From Euprymna scolopes (taxonomy: Eukaryota > Mollusca > Cephalopoda > Sepiida > Sepiolidae): DNA of 22,580 bases. Below, one piece after another: positions 1-12,543 of the stretch. A program made the position numbers and the translations under genes. The DNA lies in the NCBI GenBank assembly GCA_024364805.1, contig CM044528.1:9137522-9160101 (forward strand). The letters run 5' to 3'. How positions within the stretch are numbered: the first letter of the stretch is position 1; every line of letters starts with the position of its first letter. Below the pieces are notes generated by a model, which was given only the letters and a program-made list of their open reading frames with translations, searched no databases and was not told where the DNA came from.

Positions 1-2052
1 TTAAGGTTGCAGCAGTTGAAAGTGTGATCTCGGGAATAATTCCACATTTCAAGTAAGCTTAAAAAGTCATTATTGTTAAAGTTTGTTTTTATCAGTTCAT
101 TCCAGCCAATTTCATGTTGGAACCATTGTGAAGCTTTAAATTTTCATCAATTTTTTTGTAAGCGGAAGTTTTTGTCACTTATTTATTAGGACACTACCTG
201 TACCTATCACCCAGTGTTATCCGAGTGTAGGCATATTGCGTAGGGAAGGTCCAGAGAAAAAGAATCTTAAATATCGTGTTTACAATTTATTTTAAATAGC
301 AATGTAAAAAATTTACTTTGGTTTTTCATTTATTTCATTGGAACAAAACTGAATGCATAAGCTAGAGACATGCACACATGGACACACTACAACTTAGTTT
401 TAACAGACAAGTTAATGGAAGGGAAGTAACTCCAAACATTATGATTAATGGAAGTAATTACAGTTAGATTTACTGTTATGCAGATAAACATAAAAATTTC
501 CAAAATATTTTTACAAAGTCTTTTTTTTTGTTTTAAACTATTGCCTTTTTTATTTTACATTATTGCTTAGATAAACATTCAATTAATCGTACAACTACTA
601 ATATATCAGCATATATTTAAATACCAATGTAAACATGCACAATGCATGTTTAGTGTGGTGCATAGTTGCAATATATGTGGATGATAGACCTGAAATGAGA
701 AAAATATTTAACTGTGAAAGAGAGACCATCCAATAAATGGATTGATATTTTTTAAATAATAATATCTTCTTTGATACGGGGTTCCATGCTGTGATTGTAA
801 GCCATTTGAATTTTAGAAAGATTAATGTCTCTTCTGATTTGAGACTCCTTCGACGTAATTTTTTTAAATTTTTTATATCAAATAGCTCATGATATTAAAG
901 TAGGTAGCTGTGTGATCTACTACAAATAATATCAATATATATGCATTCCAGCAAAATGGGCAAAGAGCTCAGTTGAGTTTTTGTGGATCTTCGAGACAAA
1001 TGGTCCTTTGGTTCTTAAGCTAATCAACTGTTTGAATTTGGTTAAAGTTATTTTATTCATCTCCTCTCCAAGAAGTTAGACACAAGGTCAAGTGTCAATT
1101 TGATGAAAGTTTTTTCTGTGGAATGAACTGGATTTTCAGGTTTTCAGTCCATGTCTTTAATCACTTAACCACTGTCAGCAAGTTATGTTTCTTCTAATTT
1201 AAAAGTCTGTTATATATTTCAGAAGGATAGGCAAAGGAGTCAGTTGGGTTTTGTGGGCTTCCAGAACAGGTGGTCCTTAAACTGATTGACTGTTTTGAGT
1301 TCAGTTGGAAGTTATGTTTATGCTGATTTGCAAATCTGTCATTTGGTAGAGAAATCAAATATCATTGTCACTTCTCAAAATAAAACATTATTATTTACTT
1401 GTTTTAAACTGTTGTGCTTTTATTTGGAAAGAGTAACATTTTGTAATAGCAGTGATATTTGTCAATTTTCTATTATCTTAAAAACTCAACCATCAAAATT
1501 ATAAAAGAAACTTTAAAATCAGATAATTATTAAAATACATCTAGAAATGAATCTAGATTTTCTAAGGCAGGTCATTTAAAAGAGATTGAACAAAAAAAAG
1601 AAAAAAAAAAGGAAATGAAAAGAGGAAAAATATTTGTTCAAACTCTTGTTTTCCCACGACTAAATTTAACTGTAAATTTCACCGTCTATTCTCTTTCTCA
1701 GCTGTCGAAAAACTGACTGCTAGTTTTGCTTCCAACTCGTCCTTTTCATAACAGTTTCTGTCCTCTTATGCAAATTAATGCTATTTCTATATTACTAAGC
1801 CTTCTACAGATGAAGATCCTTTCTTTCTTTCCTTCCCTCATTTTGGTCACCTGACAAGAAAGAGAAAGGCGCACCCATTTGTGTAAGTCACTTTCTTTAT
1901 TACTTTCACCATGTAATCAATTTCCCTAATGTTGTTGTTCAATTCCGCTACACAGACCCTGCCGTTAAAATTTGAAAAATTATTGAATATTTTAAAAACT
2001 TTTTATGGATAGATTCTCAGTGAAATTGGCTGGGATGATGCTAAATTCATGG
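1..2052. other. 3' flank of HTRA2, no gene recognised
   Basis: AT-rich DNA with short chance frames only. It holds a pair of diverged direct repeats (958-1056 and 1229-1318) and an A-rich tract near 1591-1625. Part of it may be 3' UTR of HTRA2 if the proximal poly(A) signal is not used. I see no exon-like segment. Confidence 0.5.
958..1318. repeat. Diverged direct duplication, about 95-bp units
   Basis: Positions 958-1056 and 1229-1318 align along their length: both start GGCAAAG, continue with CAGTTG.GTTTT.GTGG and TGGTCC, then a TTAA.CT.AT..ACTGTTT..GTT.. core. Offset is about 270 bp. Many substitutions and small gaps show the copies are old. The class is unknown. Confidence 0.55.
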
Positions 2053-2062
2053 TTTATTTATT
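2053..2062 (-). terminator. Candidate poly(A) signal of HTRA2
   Basis: Two overlapping AATAAA hexamers (AATAAATAAA on the minus strand) lie about 38 nt after the stop codon. If used, the 3' UTR would be under 100 nt, which is short. Other AATAAA words occur further down in this AT-rich DNA, so the real cleavage site is not settled. Confidence 0.4.
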
Positions 2063-2099
2063 TTGCAACTCAATATGAGCAGTGGTAGAAAAAATAGGT

Positions 2100-2265
2100 T
2101 TAGTTGACAATTTCGGGCTGGACAACCACTTGAAAAGTTTGGTGACGTCTGCAGACATTCAATGTTAATGGTTGTCCAGATTCAATGGCTTTATACACAT
2201 CTGCAGATTCAGTCGCTTCTTTTCCATTCACTGATATGATGACGTCTCCTTCCTTAAGTCCTGCC
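2100..2265 (-). CDS. HTRA2: HTRA2 last exon: second half of PDZ and stop
   Basis: The exon holds 166 nt with the stop codon at 2102-2100. After completing a split Gln codon it reads [20 protein letters not shown], then [20 protein letters not shown] and a C-terminus of [20 protein letters not shown] is the typical PDZ helix/strand motif of HtrA proteins, and human HTRA2 ends in a similar TPEVTE. The acceptor is TTTGCAG above 2265, with a T-rich tract. Confidence 0.94.
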
Positions 2266-5200
2266 CTGCAAAAATAAATAAATGAAATAAAAAAAAAATA
2301 GTATTCAAATGTATAAAAAATAGGCAGACATATTTAAAACATTTCTGCAAATTCTAAAATATTTGGATTATTTAGACTACTGTTCTCATTCTGAGTGTTA
2401 TTCTCACAACATTTTGGCTGATATAACCTCCGACCTTATTCAGAAGAACCTTTCTATCAAACTGTACAGAATTTCAAACAGATCTCATTATTTAACCATG
2501 TTCTCATTCTGTCAGCCATGACCAAGTAGAAGTCTTAATTCGCAATTGTAGTCTTAGTATTGCTCTTACTGAGGATTGAACCTTCAACATTCAGAAGAGT
2601 GTCACTTAGAACTGAATTTGACTTAATAGTCTTATGTGTTATGCCTCATGCGGACTTATGAGAATAACACGAAAGATAAAAAAAGTAGTCAGAATAGTCT
2701 AAATAATACAAATTATTAATCCTCATTTCAGAAATTTAGAAACATAATATCTAAAATATTTACTTCACAAAATAATTAAAAAAAAAAAATCTTTGTATTA
2801 TTTGAATTATTAAGATGATTATTCTCATCTTTGATGTCATTTTCATAATCAGGATGAAAATAGTAACCTGAATAATCGAAGCTATTCATCCTTACCCCAA
2901 AAAGTTCAGAAACATAAAAAAAAATGTTTGTATAACCAAATTTTCAGGTACTTGTGTAAAATTTGAATGAGACGTAACTGGACGCTTGGCTTTGCTTGTA
3001 CAGGACATCAACCACCGGCTTTCGCTGATTAATCAAAGCTTAACAACGCTACTCAAGGAAAATACTGAAGAAAACATTTAAATATAATAAAATCACCAGA
3101 AAAAAAATTATATTTATTTTTTAAGTGAGGAGTGAAAAAGTGAAAAAAAAAAAAAAAAACTCAGGAAGCTTCCAGAGCACTACTGCAAGCACTAACTAAA
3201 ATTAAGGAACCCGTACCAAAAGCACTACTAAAACCAAGCTTCTACCTCCCTTCTCCTTGAAGAGAAAATATTTTTTAAATAAGGCCTGAAAAAAAATAAA
3301 TCATCACAATCCACAGGTTCGCTACTAAAAGCAGTAAATATGGTTATAAATATGATTATAGTTAGTTATATATTGTATATTTAAATTGTTTTTTTTTCCC
3401 AACTCAACGGGGTTAAATTACATTTATTTGTAATGCAAACATGTTAAAATAAGTTAAAACAAAAAATATTGTTGACCTTGTGCATGCTTTGAGTAGCAAC
3501 AGTGGCTTTTAATATTGGACTTAAGACAGGGCAGCCATGAAATAGGTAAGCAGACATATTTTTTGAAACAGGAATTCACAAACTGGAGGGACGATTTAAA
3601 CACATAAGCAAGCAAGCTTATCTGAGTTTTATAATTATATAGATACAATAAAAAAAAGCAATGACCACTCATAGCCATTTGTTTTATTCTTGTAACAAAT
3701 TTTTTTAAGTGTATTTTTTTCAATCATTTTTTTTGTCAAACAAAATTGAACAAAATTAGTAAGATTACCAATTTTTTTTGTGTTTTTCATATCTTTTTAA
3801 CAAAAGTTAAAAAAAACAAACACTTTTATGTTTTTCATGCATTATTTATTTTTGCATGTTTTTGTAACTAAAATAAAGTAAACTTTTCTTTTTGTTATTT
3901 TTTATTCTTTTCATGAACAATTTTTTTCCTGTAGGGTGGGACTGGGCAACCATTTTGTTTTCGATTTTTTAAAATTAAATTAAGACAGCCAGTATATTCC
4001 CTTAGGATTAGGTAGAGTTGTCTATGGTCATAGCAGATAGCAGATGATGTCAAATGGGGGGAGAAGTGACAGCGAATGTGGAAGAAACTTTGTCAACTGA
4101 TTAGCTTTCCGATATATGGTTTAAGATGGAGAAAAAAGGATCATTATCAAAATTTCATTTGAAAATATGAAACAACATCTTCTGGCATTTGCAACTGTTG
4201 ATCCAAAGTGGAGATATTAATCTTGTATGAAGTTGTTAGGAACAGCCGTTTGATTTAATTTATTGATTATTTTTTATTCCAATATTTTCCTCAAAAGTTT
4301 GTCTGCTTCTTTATTGTACATTGATTGGCTGATTGGCATCTCACGTCAGATTACAGTCAAATCCGAGCGCATGAAATGTTCCGAGCAAAGCCAAGCGACG
4401 GTGAGTTACGTCTGGTTCAAATTCTACACAAGTAGCAATTTTCACAATTTAGATTGATGTACATAATCAAAATTTTCTTCAAAATGTATTGTTAATTCAA
4501 CAACAACAAAAAAAAAGTTAAAAAAAAGCCTTTTATATTAATAGATCATACGACATCTGAATGACAGTAGATATACATTGTTTTAGTTGTAAACCCAAAA
4601 ATTAGTTCTAAATCTGTCACAATGCGGCTATCACACAATGATGTTGTACTTGCAACTTTTGAAATGTCTTCTTCATTTACTGAAAGATATTTGCTTTTAA
4701 TGTATGAAGGAACTACTGACATTAGATTCTGCACTTTATCATGTTACATAAATTAAAAAGTGAAACTGCTTTTTATTACTGTTAAGTTTTAAATTTGAGA
4801 CATTTTCTAGAATTGTTTTTCATACAATTGGTTTTGATCAAAATTGGAATAAAGATTCTAAACATAAGGTTTAGTAGAATCATATGTTGAATTTTTATAA
4901 GAGGCAATAAAAAATGATGCAAAACTGTTTGGGATGAGTATTTTTTATCAGGTTGACAAGAAAGTTCTTGCGAGTTTTAACTTTTAAATTCAAATGAACA
5001 TATCTCAGCTCAAATAAAATTTATTAATTCAAATAAGCACCATCAGAATCAACACACTTTTGCCAACGCAAAACAAGTGTATTTTTATGCCAGTAATGTA
5101 AAAATCTTGCATTCTGCTGACGATGAAGTTGTTGAAGGTGTTTTTGATATTACTTAGGTTTTTTAAGCATTTCTCATGCAAGTTGTTGAGATGCTTGAAA

Positions 5201-7184
5201 AAGTGGTAGTCGGTAGGTAAGAGAGCTGGAGAGTATGGCAGATAAGGCAGAGTTTCGTAGTCCAATTCGTTCAACTTCTGCAGGGTCGGTTTAGCAATGT
5301 GTGGTCGAGCATTGTCACGGAAGAGAATTGAGCCTTTTCTGTTGATTAATGCTGGATGTTGTTGTCAAAGTTTCTGATGCATTTCATCCATTTGTTGACA
5401 GTACTTATCTGCTGTAATAGTTTCATCTGCATTAAAAAAACTAATGGATGAGACTGGTTGCAGACCACCAAACAGTCAGCATAACCTTCTTTTGATACAA
5501 CTCTGGCTTCGGGAAATGTCATGGAGCTTTGTCAGCATCTAACAGCATCGCCAGTTGTTGTAAAGAATCCACTTTTCATTGCAAGTCACAACCCGGTCGT
5601 TCTTACTGCATAAAAGAAAAGATGACACTTCATCATTATGAAGTGTCATCTTCCTTTCTTTTATGCAATAAGAAGACCGTTTCATTTGGTTGTCCATTTC
5701 ATGAGGCAACCAGTTACCAAGTTTTTGTCCCTCCAATCTCTCCCAAGTGATTGGAAATCATCATATATGTTACATTTAATTCAGAAGCAAGTTCTGGAAC
5801 AGTTGTGCATGGATTGGCTTCGATTAAGGCTCTTAATTGATCATTATCAACAGCTGATGGCCAACCACTATGCTCATCATCTTCAAGACTCTTCGTTGCC
5901 ACAAAATTTCTTAAACCACCATTGTGCTGTGTGTTCAGTAGTGGTTCCTGGGCCAAACGCTTTGTTGATATCATGAGCTGTTTAAGCAGCTTTTCAGCCT
6001 AGCTTGAATTGAAATATGAAAATTGTGCAAATTTGTTTTTGTCCATCTTGTTTTCAACGTTCTGAAAAAATAATTGCTTCAAAACGATTGTAATTTATAC
6101 GATTAGACAGAGCAAAAAGCGCTCTTTAAAACAGTATATATTTTTTTTTTATTACATTTTCACCCCAAACAAGGCACATTACCACTTTGGTGTAGGGGGC
6201 TACTATCAGGGGCAACAACTACTGGGGTACTATGTAGGGATTTGGGCAGCAAGATGTTGGTTCACATTGCATTTGAACTTCTGCACGTCAATAGAGTTGG
6301 GGAAGTAGGGACCTGGAATTCAACTTTGATGGGAACATGTACTGTCAAATTGATGGGGTAGCAATGGGAAGTCCTTTGTGTCCAACATTGGTCAATACAG
6401 GGTGGAACGATAAAAGTGTCACTCTAAAGAAAACAACACTACAGCTTTATTTTAAAACTTTTACTGAAAAAAATCAATTCAAGTAACTTGATTATGTAGT
6501 AGAACTGATATTTATTAAATGTAGCTGTCTTCAGCCTCAATCATCACCTCAAAACCGGTCCAGAACTGGGAACATGCCTTTTCTCCAAGTACTGGCGGGA
6601 GCTCAGTGAATACTCAGTGGATGGCGGTGATTAGGCTGGCTTTGGTGTTGCGAGAGCTTATATTGGTGATGTTCTCGACATATGACCAAACAAAGTAGTT
6701 CAGATCAGAGGAGGAGGGGGTATAGTAAGAGAAGGGTATAAAGTTGTAGCACTCCTTCTGAAGCCAATCCTGGGTCTCTTTGGACATGGGTCAGCACTGA
6801 GTCATGCTGCCACATTCAGAGTTTGCCAGCAGCCACCTGATTACATCATACTCTTCAGCATATCCAGGTATACTTTGGTGTTGACTTTCAAGCTGACTTC
6901 AAAGATATAAGGTGACATGATATGGCCCTCACTTGAAACCACACCAAAGACTATAACCGTGGCCAGAAACTTTTTCATTACTCTAGACACATCCCTGTTA
7001 TTTGTGGTAATCCAGTAATACATTTTGAGGGTCCTGGTGTCATAACTTGGATCGATAGAGAACATGAGTTGTACAGAGACGCATCTCCGATCTCGCTCGT
7101 TGAACATTGTGTCACTTTCAGACATGATAGAAGGCTCCTATCAATGTAGACCAAAAATTGACAGTAGTTTGATCAAGACTATTT

Positions 7185-7246
<62 letters not shown>

Positions 7247-10200
7247 TAAGGTCATTTTACAAACACAAGCAAAAATAAGTGATCAGGAGTAAAAACGAAT
7301 TAAAAATAAAATATGATGGGATGATTAAAAATTATGGAATCAACAAAATTTGTCCATTTTGTGTTTTAGATGAGAAAAAAAAACATTAAATTAAAAATTG
7401 AAGACACTTACTGATCGGCTGGAGATCCCATAACAACTCTATGAATAAATATGCCATTATTGACATTGGGGAAGTCGGGTAGGCGTTGTTTCAGTGTGAA
7501 TAGGATGGAAGGAATTAGAGTCAGCATTGTGACACCAATGTAGTGTCGAGGTACTCCACCAAAAGGATGTTGACCACCAAACCAACTGGATTTGGGAGCT
7601 GGAAATAAACAAAAAAAAAAAAGGTTTTTCATAAGTTTGTATAATAATTAAAAAAAAAAAACACTGATTTTTTAATTTGATAGCCAAACTCTACAAGTTT
7701 TAAGTCTGCAATAGGTGAGAAAATGGGAAAGGTAAACTAATGTTAATTTTGTTGAGTTATTTTTGAAGTAAGTTAAGACATTTATTAGTAGGAATATTTG
7801 TATACAAGAATTTTATATCAAGGCTGTTCATGGTTTTGTTGGTTAGGTTAAGGTCTTTTATTATAGTGAGTAGGTCCCAGAGAGTTTTTTTAAAGAGGAA
7901 GGACTGAATGTATCTAATAATAATAACGTTATAAGGTTCATTGCAAACCAACTAATAAAAATGATTATATACATTTCTATTCGTACCACAATAATAGAAT
8001 AAAAATAGACATTGCAATCAGATTTTTCCTTGGAGCTTTAAGAATATGTAGCAATGAACATCTAGATGAGGAAAGTGAATATGCTGAATGCACCTTCAAA
8101 TGTTTAATACAAAATTCAAAAAGAAAATCTCTCTAGAGTTCCTCAAAACGCAATCAAGATAACTCCAAAATTAACCTGACATTAAACAGAAATTTAGCCC
8201 TATTAACTAACACCAACAACAAACCTATCTATACAAGGTCGAACAAAATAGGAATTAAAATATCTCAAGTAACTACATCTTCAATTATAGATATAGTTCA
8301 GGAGTCCTACGTCTATAGTCAATACTGGTATATATTCCATTCCCTGTCTTGATTTTAATAAAATCTATATTGGTGAAACTCAAGAGAATCTGGATAGATG
8401 ACTTTATGAACACAAAAAAAGCATAAAGACCAATAACGCACACAACACCATTTTCTCTTATAGAATATGGTTATTGCTTTTATTTTGAAAACAAAAATCT
8501 TATGAAGCGCCTTCAATAAGTTTCCAGAAAGCATTCAAAGCTAGTGACATTACCACTATCCAACGTGACACGCTTATGAACTGATTAAAAATAAAAAATA
8601 AACAAAGATGAATATATAAAATGTATAAAGATTTTTTCAATTTTGACCCATGTTTGGCCTCTTAAAAACTATTTTAACTGGCTAAAAACCCATAAAAGAA
8701 CGGCTTGTAAAAAATCCAATCATTTGAGGCCCCTAGTGTTGCTTGCTCTGAGACTTTTAGTTTTGGAAGAGATAGAGTTTGAAAATATGGTGACAAACAG
8801 ACATATAGCCTTTTATGCATTCGCTTTTATTTATAAAAATAATATTACCTGATCAATTTACATACTTTTTGGTATGTGTTATTTTCTTTCCATCACAAGT
8901 ACATACATCATAAAGTGGTTTTGAACTTTTTTCTTAGGGAGTATTTTTTGGATGAGTACCGAGGCTAATTTCATTTTGATTTGTGATATTTTTTATGTAA
9001 AAGAAGAAAAAAATCTTAAAATTTGATCTTATCATGAACAGGTTAGTTGTAAATACTCTTCAAGAAAAAGGAAAGCTATATCATTATGCATGAATCGGGA
9101 ATAGGAAAGACTCAAGTTGATAAGGAAAAAATGAGATAAAGCACTTCAGTGATATGTAAACAATATTGTGTCTGCCAAACCAACTTGCCTTGAATTGTTT
9201 TGTGTTCCTGTGTTGATGAAACTATTAAATAAAGTTGATTTAATTGTAAAAAAATAATAAATGAATAAAAATAAATAAACAAAATAATTATTTTTTATAC
9301 TTACTTTGTTGAGCATTCAGCATTTTTTCAGCTTTACTCACAAAAACTTTGGCGTAATCACTTGGAATAGCAAAAGAAATTCCAGTGGCAACTTTTAGTG
9401 TGTTAATTCCAATTGCTTCTCCGTCCTGGATTAAAAAAAGAACAAACAAACAAAACGAGTTAAAATAAGTACAATAAACTATAAGGGGGAGGGGGGCGCC
9501 CGGCTTTGCCAGATCGTAAAATATGCTTAAATATGATATTTTAATTTGTCCAGATTTTGTATATGTTATTATAGAGTCATGATTTCAAAAGTAAAAAAAA
9601 GTATTTGGGTGCCATCAGCTAGAATTGAAACCGAAAGCAAAACTGTAGCATTCAAAGCTGGTGATGTTACCACTTTACTGTTATTATATAATGTATCCCA
9701 GGATAAGCTGGCATGTTGGACATTGGAGTTACTGACAGGTTGGTTAGTGCAAAAAACAGTTCAAGGGGTTAAGTTTGCCATATGTCAAACAGGTAGCTAG
9801 GGTCAGCGATGATAACCGAGGGTGACAGAGTTCGTGTGAAAGAAAAACAATGCATGAAGAAGAAAGAGAGAAAGATCTTTGGTTTGCATGAAAGCACAGT
9901 CGGTTTTCTGAGTTTGGACGAAGCAGATGACTTGGTTAGACGTGAAGATGTGTTGAAGAAAAAAACGTAAGAAAGTTTAAGTGGTCAACAATGCAGAGCT
10001 TCCCACCCCGTTCACTCGTTAGACAAAATAAAGCCACGCTAGGAATTGGTGTTGTGTTTCTTTGTAAGATGTTCTTCCAGCATCAACCNNNNNNNNNNNN
10101 NNNNNNNNNNNNNNNNNNNNNNNNNNNNNNNNNNNNNNNNNNNNNNNNNNNNNNNNNNNNNNNNNNNNNNNNNNNNNNNCACACACTAGAAGGACCATGA

Positions 10201-12496
10201 CCACATGTATAGACATACATACATAGACGATCACGGCGCACACAAGCATAGACACTAAATAAGAGACTCACGTACAAATACAGATATGAATAATAAATAA
10301 TAAAAATAATCATCAAAGACAGAGAAACCTCTTTCTCCCCCACAACCTTACAGGGTGGCACACATATGAACTGATTAAAAAAAAACTAAGATGAATGTAC
10401 AAAATGTATAACAAGTTTTTCATTTTTGACCCATCTTGACCCCTAAAAAACTATTTTAACTGGCTAAAGATCCATAAAAGAACAGTCCATAAAAAATCCA
10501 ATCATTTGAGGCTCCTAGTGCCACTCTGCGACTTTTAGTTTCAGAAGTCCCCTTAAGTAATCCAACCCTTATTCTCGCGTGACCTCCAGACCCTGATAAG
10601 TGGTGACTCCTATGTTTAAGAGAGATAGCGTTTGAAAATATGGAGACAGACAGAGAGTTCTATAAATTAGATTACAAACAATATCTACCTCGTGTTGTCT
10701 GGGAGTCTTTATTTGAATTTTTTTAACCTTTTTTTTTAAATCCCATAAATACTTTTTCAAATCTTAAATTTATATATAAAAAAACCTAGAATTATTAAGC
10801 TAGGATGGATAAAATGAATTCTCTAAACAAAAACGTTTTTCACCACTTTTATGTCGTTTTATAAAAATTAACACCAGCATATAATGCTACTTATAATCTT
10901 GTGTTTAAAATTTTTGTTTCAAATTTGGATCAAAGTCCATTATATCATTTTGATTTCAGAAAATGTCTAAAATTTTAAATTTAAGATTAAGATGTCTTAA
11001 GAAGAAATTCAGAGAATCCTTAATTGATATGTAATGACGAGTGCTATGACAAGAGAATATTCTTTTCATTATTTTGACTCGAGTATATATCACTTAATAT
11101 CTTATGTTTTTAGATGGAGTAATGTAGTTCTCGATTGATTAACTGTGTCGGATATATACTCGAGAGTCAAAACCATGATAAGAATATTCTCTTGTCACAG
11201 CCCTAGTAATGACCATGGATCAAATTTAATGTAAATTTGAAATATTTGAATTTTCAAATAGGAGGTTGTGCTCATATTATAAACCTTAAAAATCCTTTAC
11301 AATACTGTAAATAAATTTAAATTTGGAGAATATTTATTATTTTATCAAATTTGGATTTCAGAAATCACTCCAAACAAGGCATGAAGCCACCTGATGTAAG
11401 GAGCTAAAAAAGAAAAGAAAAAAGACTTCAAGGTCAAAAACTAGACAATGATAAATGTTATATGGATAGATTCCAACCCCCAAAAATGGCAATTCTTCCC
11501 TCTTTATCAGAAACATTGTTCATGGAATGTGAAAATTAAAGGAAAAAATAAGAGAAGCAAGAGTTATGCCAAAATTAAACCCAGGGACCACTTTCTACTT
11601 TTCATGATTTGGTTAATTTCCATGTAATGTTAAAAATTAAGCAGAATGAAATCTTCCAATTGAAATTCAAGTACAGCTATATGTCCCAAGAGTGATATTA
11701 TAGAAAAAGGAAGTTGTTAACCTTAAGTAGTGGATTGATATGTATTATTTGGATTGTTCAGACTATTGTTCTAATCTTGAGTGTTATCTTCACAGCACTT
11801 AAATCTTCAATCTTCTTCAGGTGTACCTTGTTGAACTCCTGAATATGTCCAGAATTTCAAACGGAACCCTGTGTTTACTCCACGAGTGTAGCATGCTCTT
11901 AAGTATTAAATAATTTGCAGTTGTATTTTGATGGTATTATGGGTAGGATTTTATATCTTTGTTGATAGCAGGGACTGCTTTGCTAGAATTGAACGTTTGT
12001 ACAAAATAAGTGACAGGACATCTTTTTTACAAAAAGAAAATTCATTTTTTTTAACAATTAAAAGGAGCATTTTCAACTTCAAAACTCATTTTCAACAGCC
12101 AGCGCAGAACTGCCATATGCGTCCCAACTTTAACTGTTTAATCAAATTCTTTTCTCTTTAAAAGAGAGAGAAAGAGCAAAGAATGAAAGAAAGGGAAAGA
12201 AAGATAAAGAGATAGAGACATGCATACATGCTAAGAAAACAAAGCGACTGAAATATCATTTTGTTTTTTAATTCTGAGGACAGCAGCCAGGTTTGATCTT
12301 TCACTGTGCACCGGATTACATAAACAATCTTGCACCCATTACCTGTCAAACTGTTGAGTTGGCAGGCCCAACATTTTGGATATCTGCATCAGCCTGTTGC
12401 TGCACACCTCCCCACAAGTACATGACAAGTACATGACAAGGTTCACTTTCTGGAATGCCTCCAGCTCCCCAAAAAGAGAGCCTCCTCATTATACAA

Positions 12497-12543
<47 letters not shown>

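Larger units (their letters stand above)
4949..6127 (-). mobile_element. Mariner (SETMAR/Hsmar1-like), nearly full length, inactive
   Basis: The left end (CAGGTTGACAAGAAAGTTCT) looks like a mariner terminal repeat. The matching repeat is not found at the right, where a LINE tail starts at about 6128. The transposase remnant runs from an ATG at 6046-6044 to a stop at 5026-5024, about 341 codons, close to the family's usual 340 or so. So the element probably lost or was split from its 5' terminal repeat when the LINE inserted. Confidence 0.85.

Noticed and set aside
1286-1504. 72-codon plus frame downstream of HTRA2
   Set aside because: Low-complexity composition, no motif, and partly inside a diverged direct repeat.
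4546-4734. 62-codon minus frame in the last intron
   Set aside because: No recognisable domain, and the neighbouring HTRA2 exons join without it in perfect phase.
7064-7249. Plus-strand frame with a Thr-His repeat
   Set aside because: It is the (CA)n microsatellite read in frame, joined to antisense mariner-like sequence.
9546-9800. 84-codon plus frame as a gene
   Set aside because: Its first part lies in the dispersed repeat shared with 22247-22470, and the rest has no motif.
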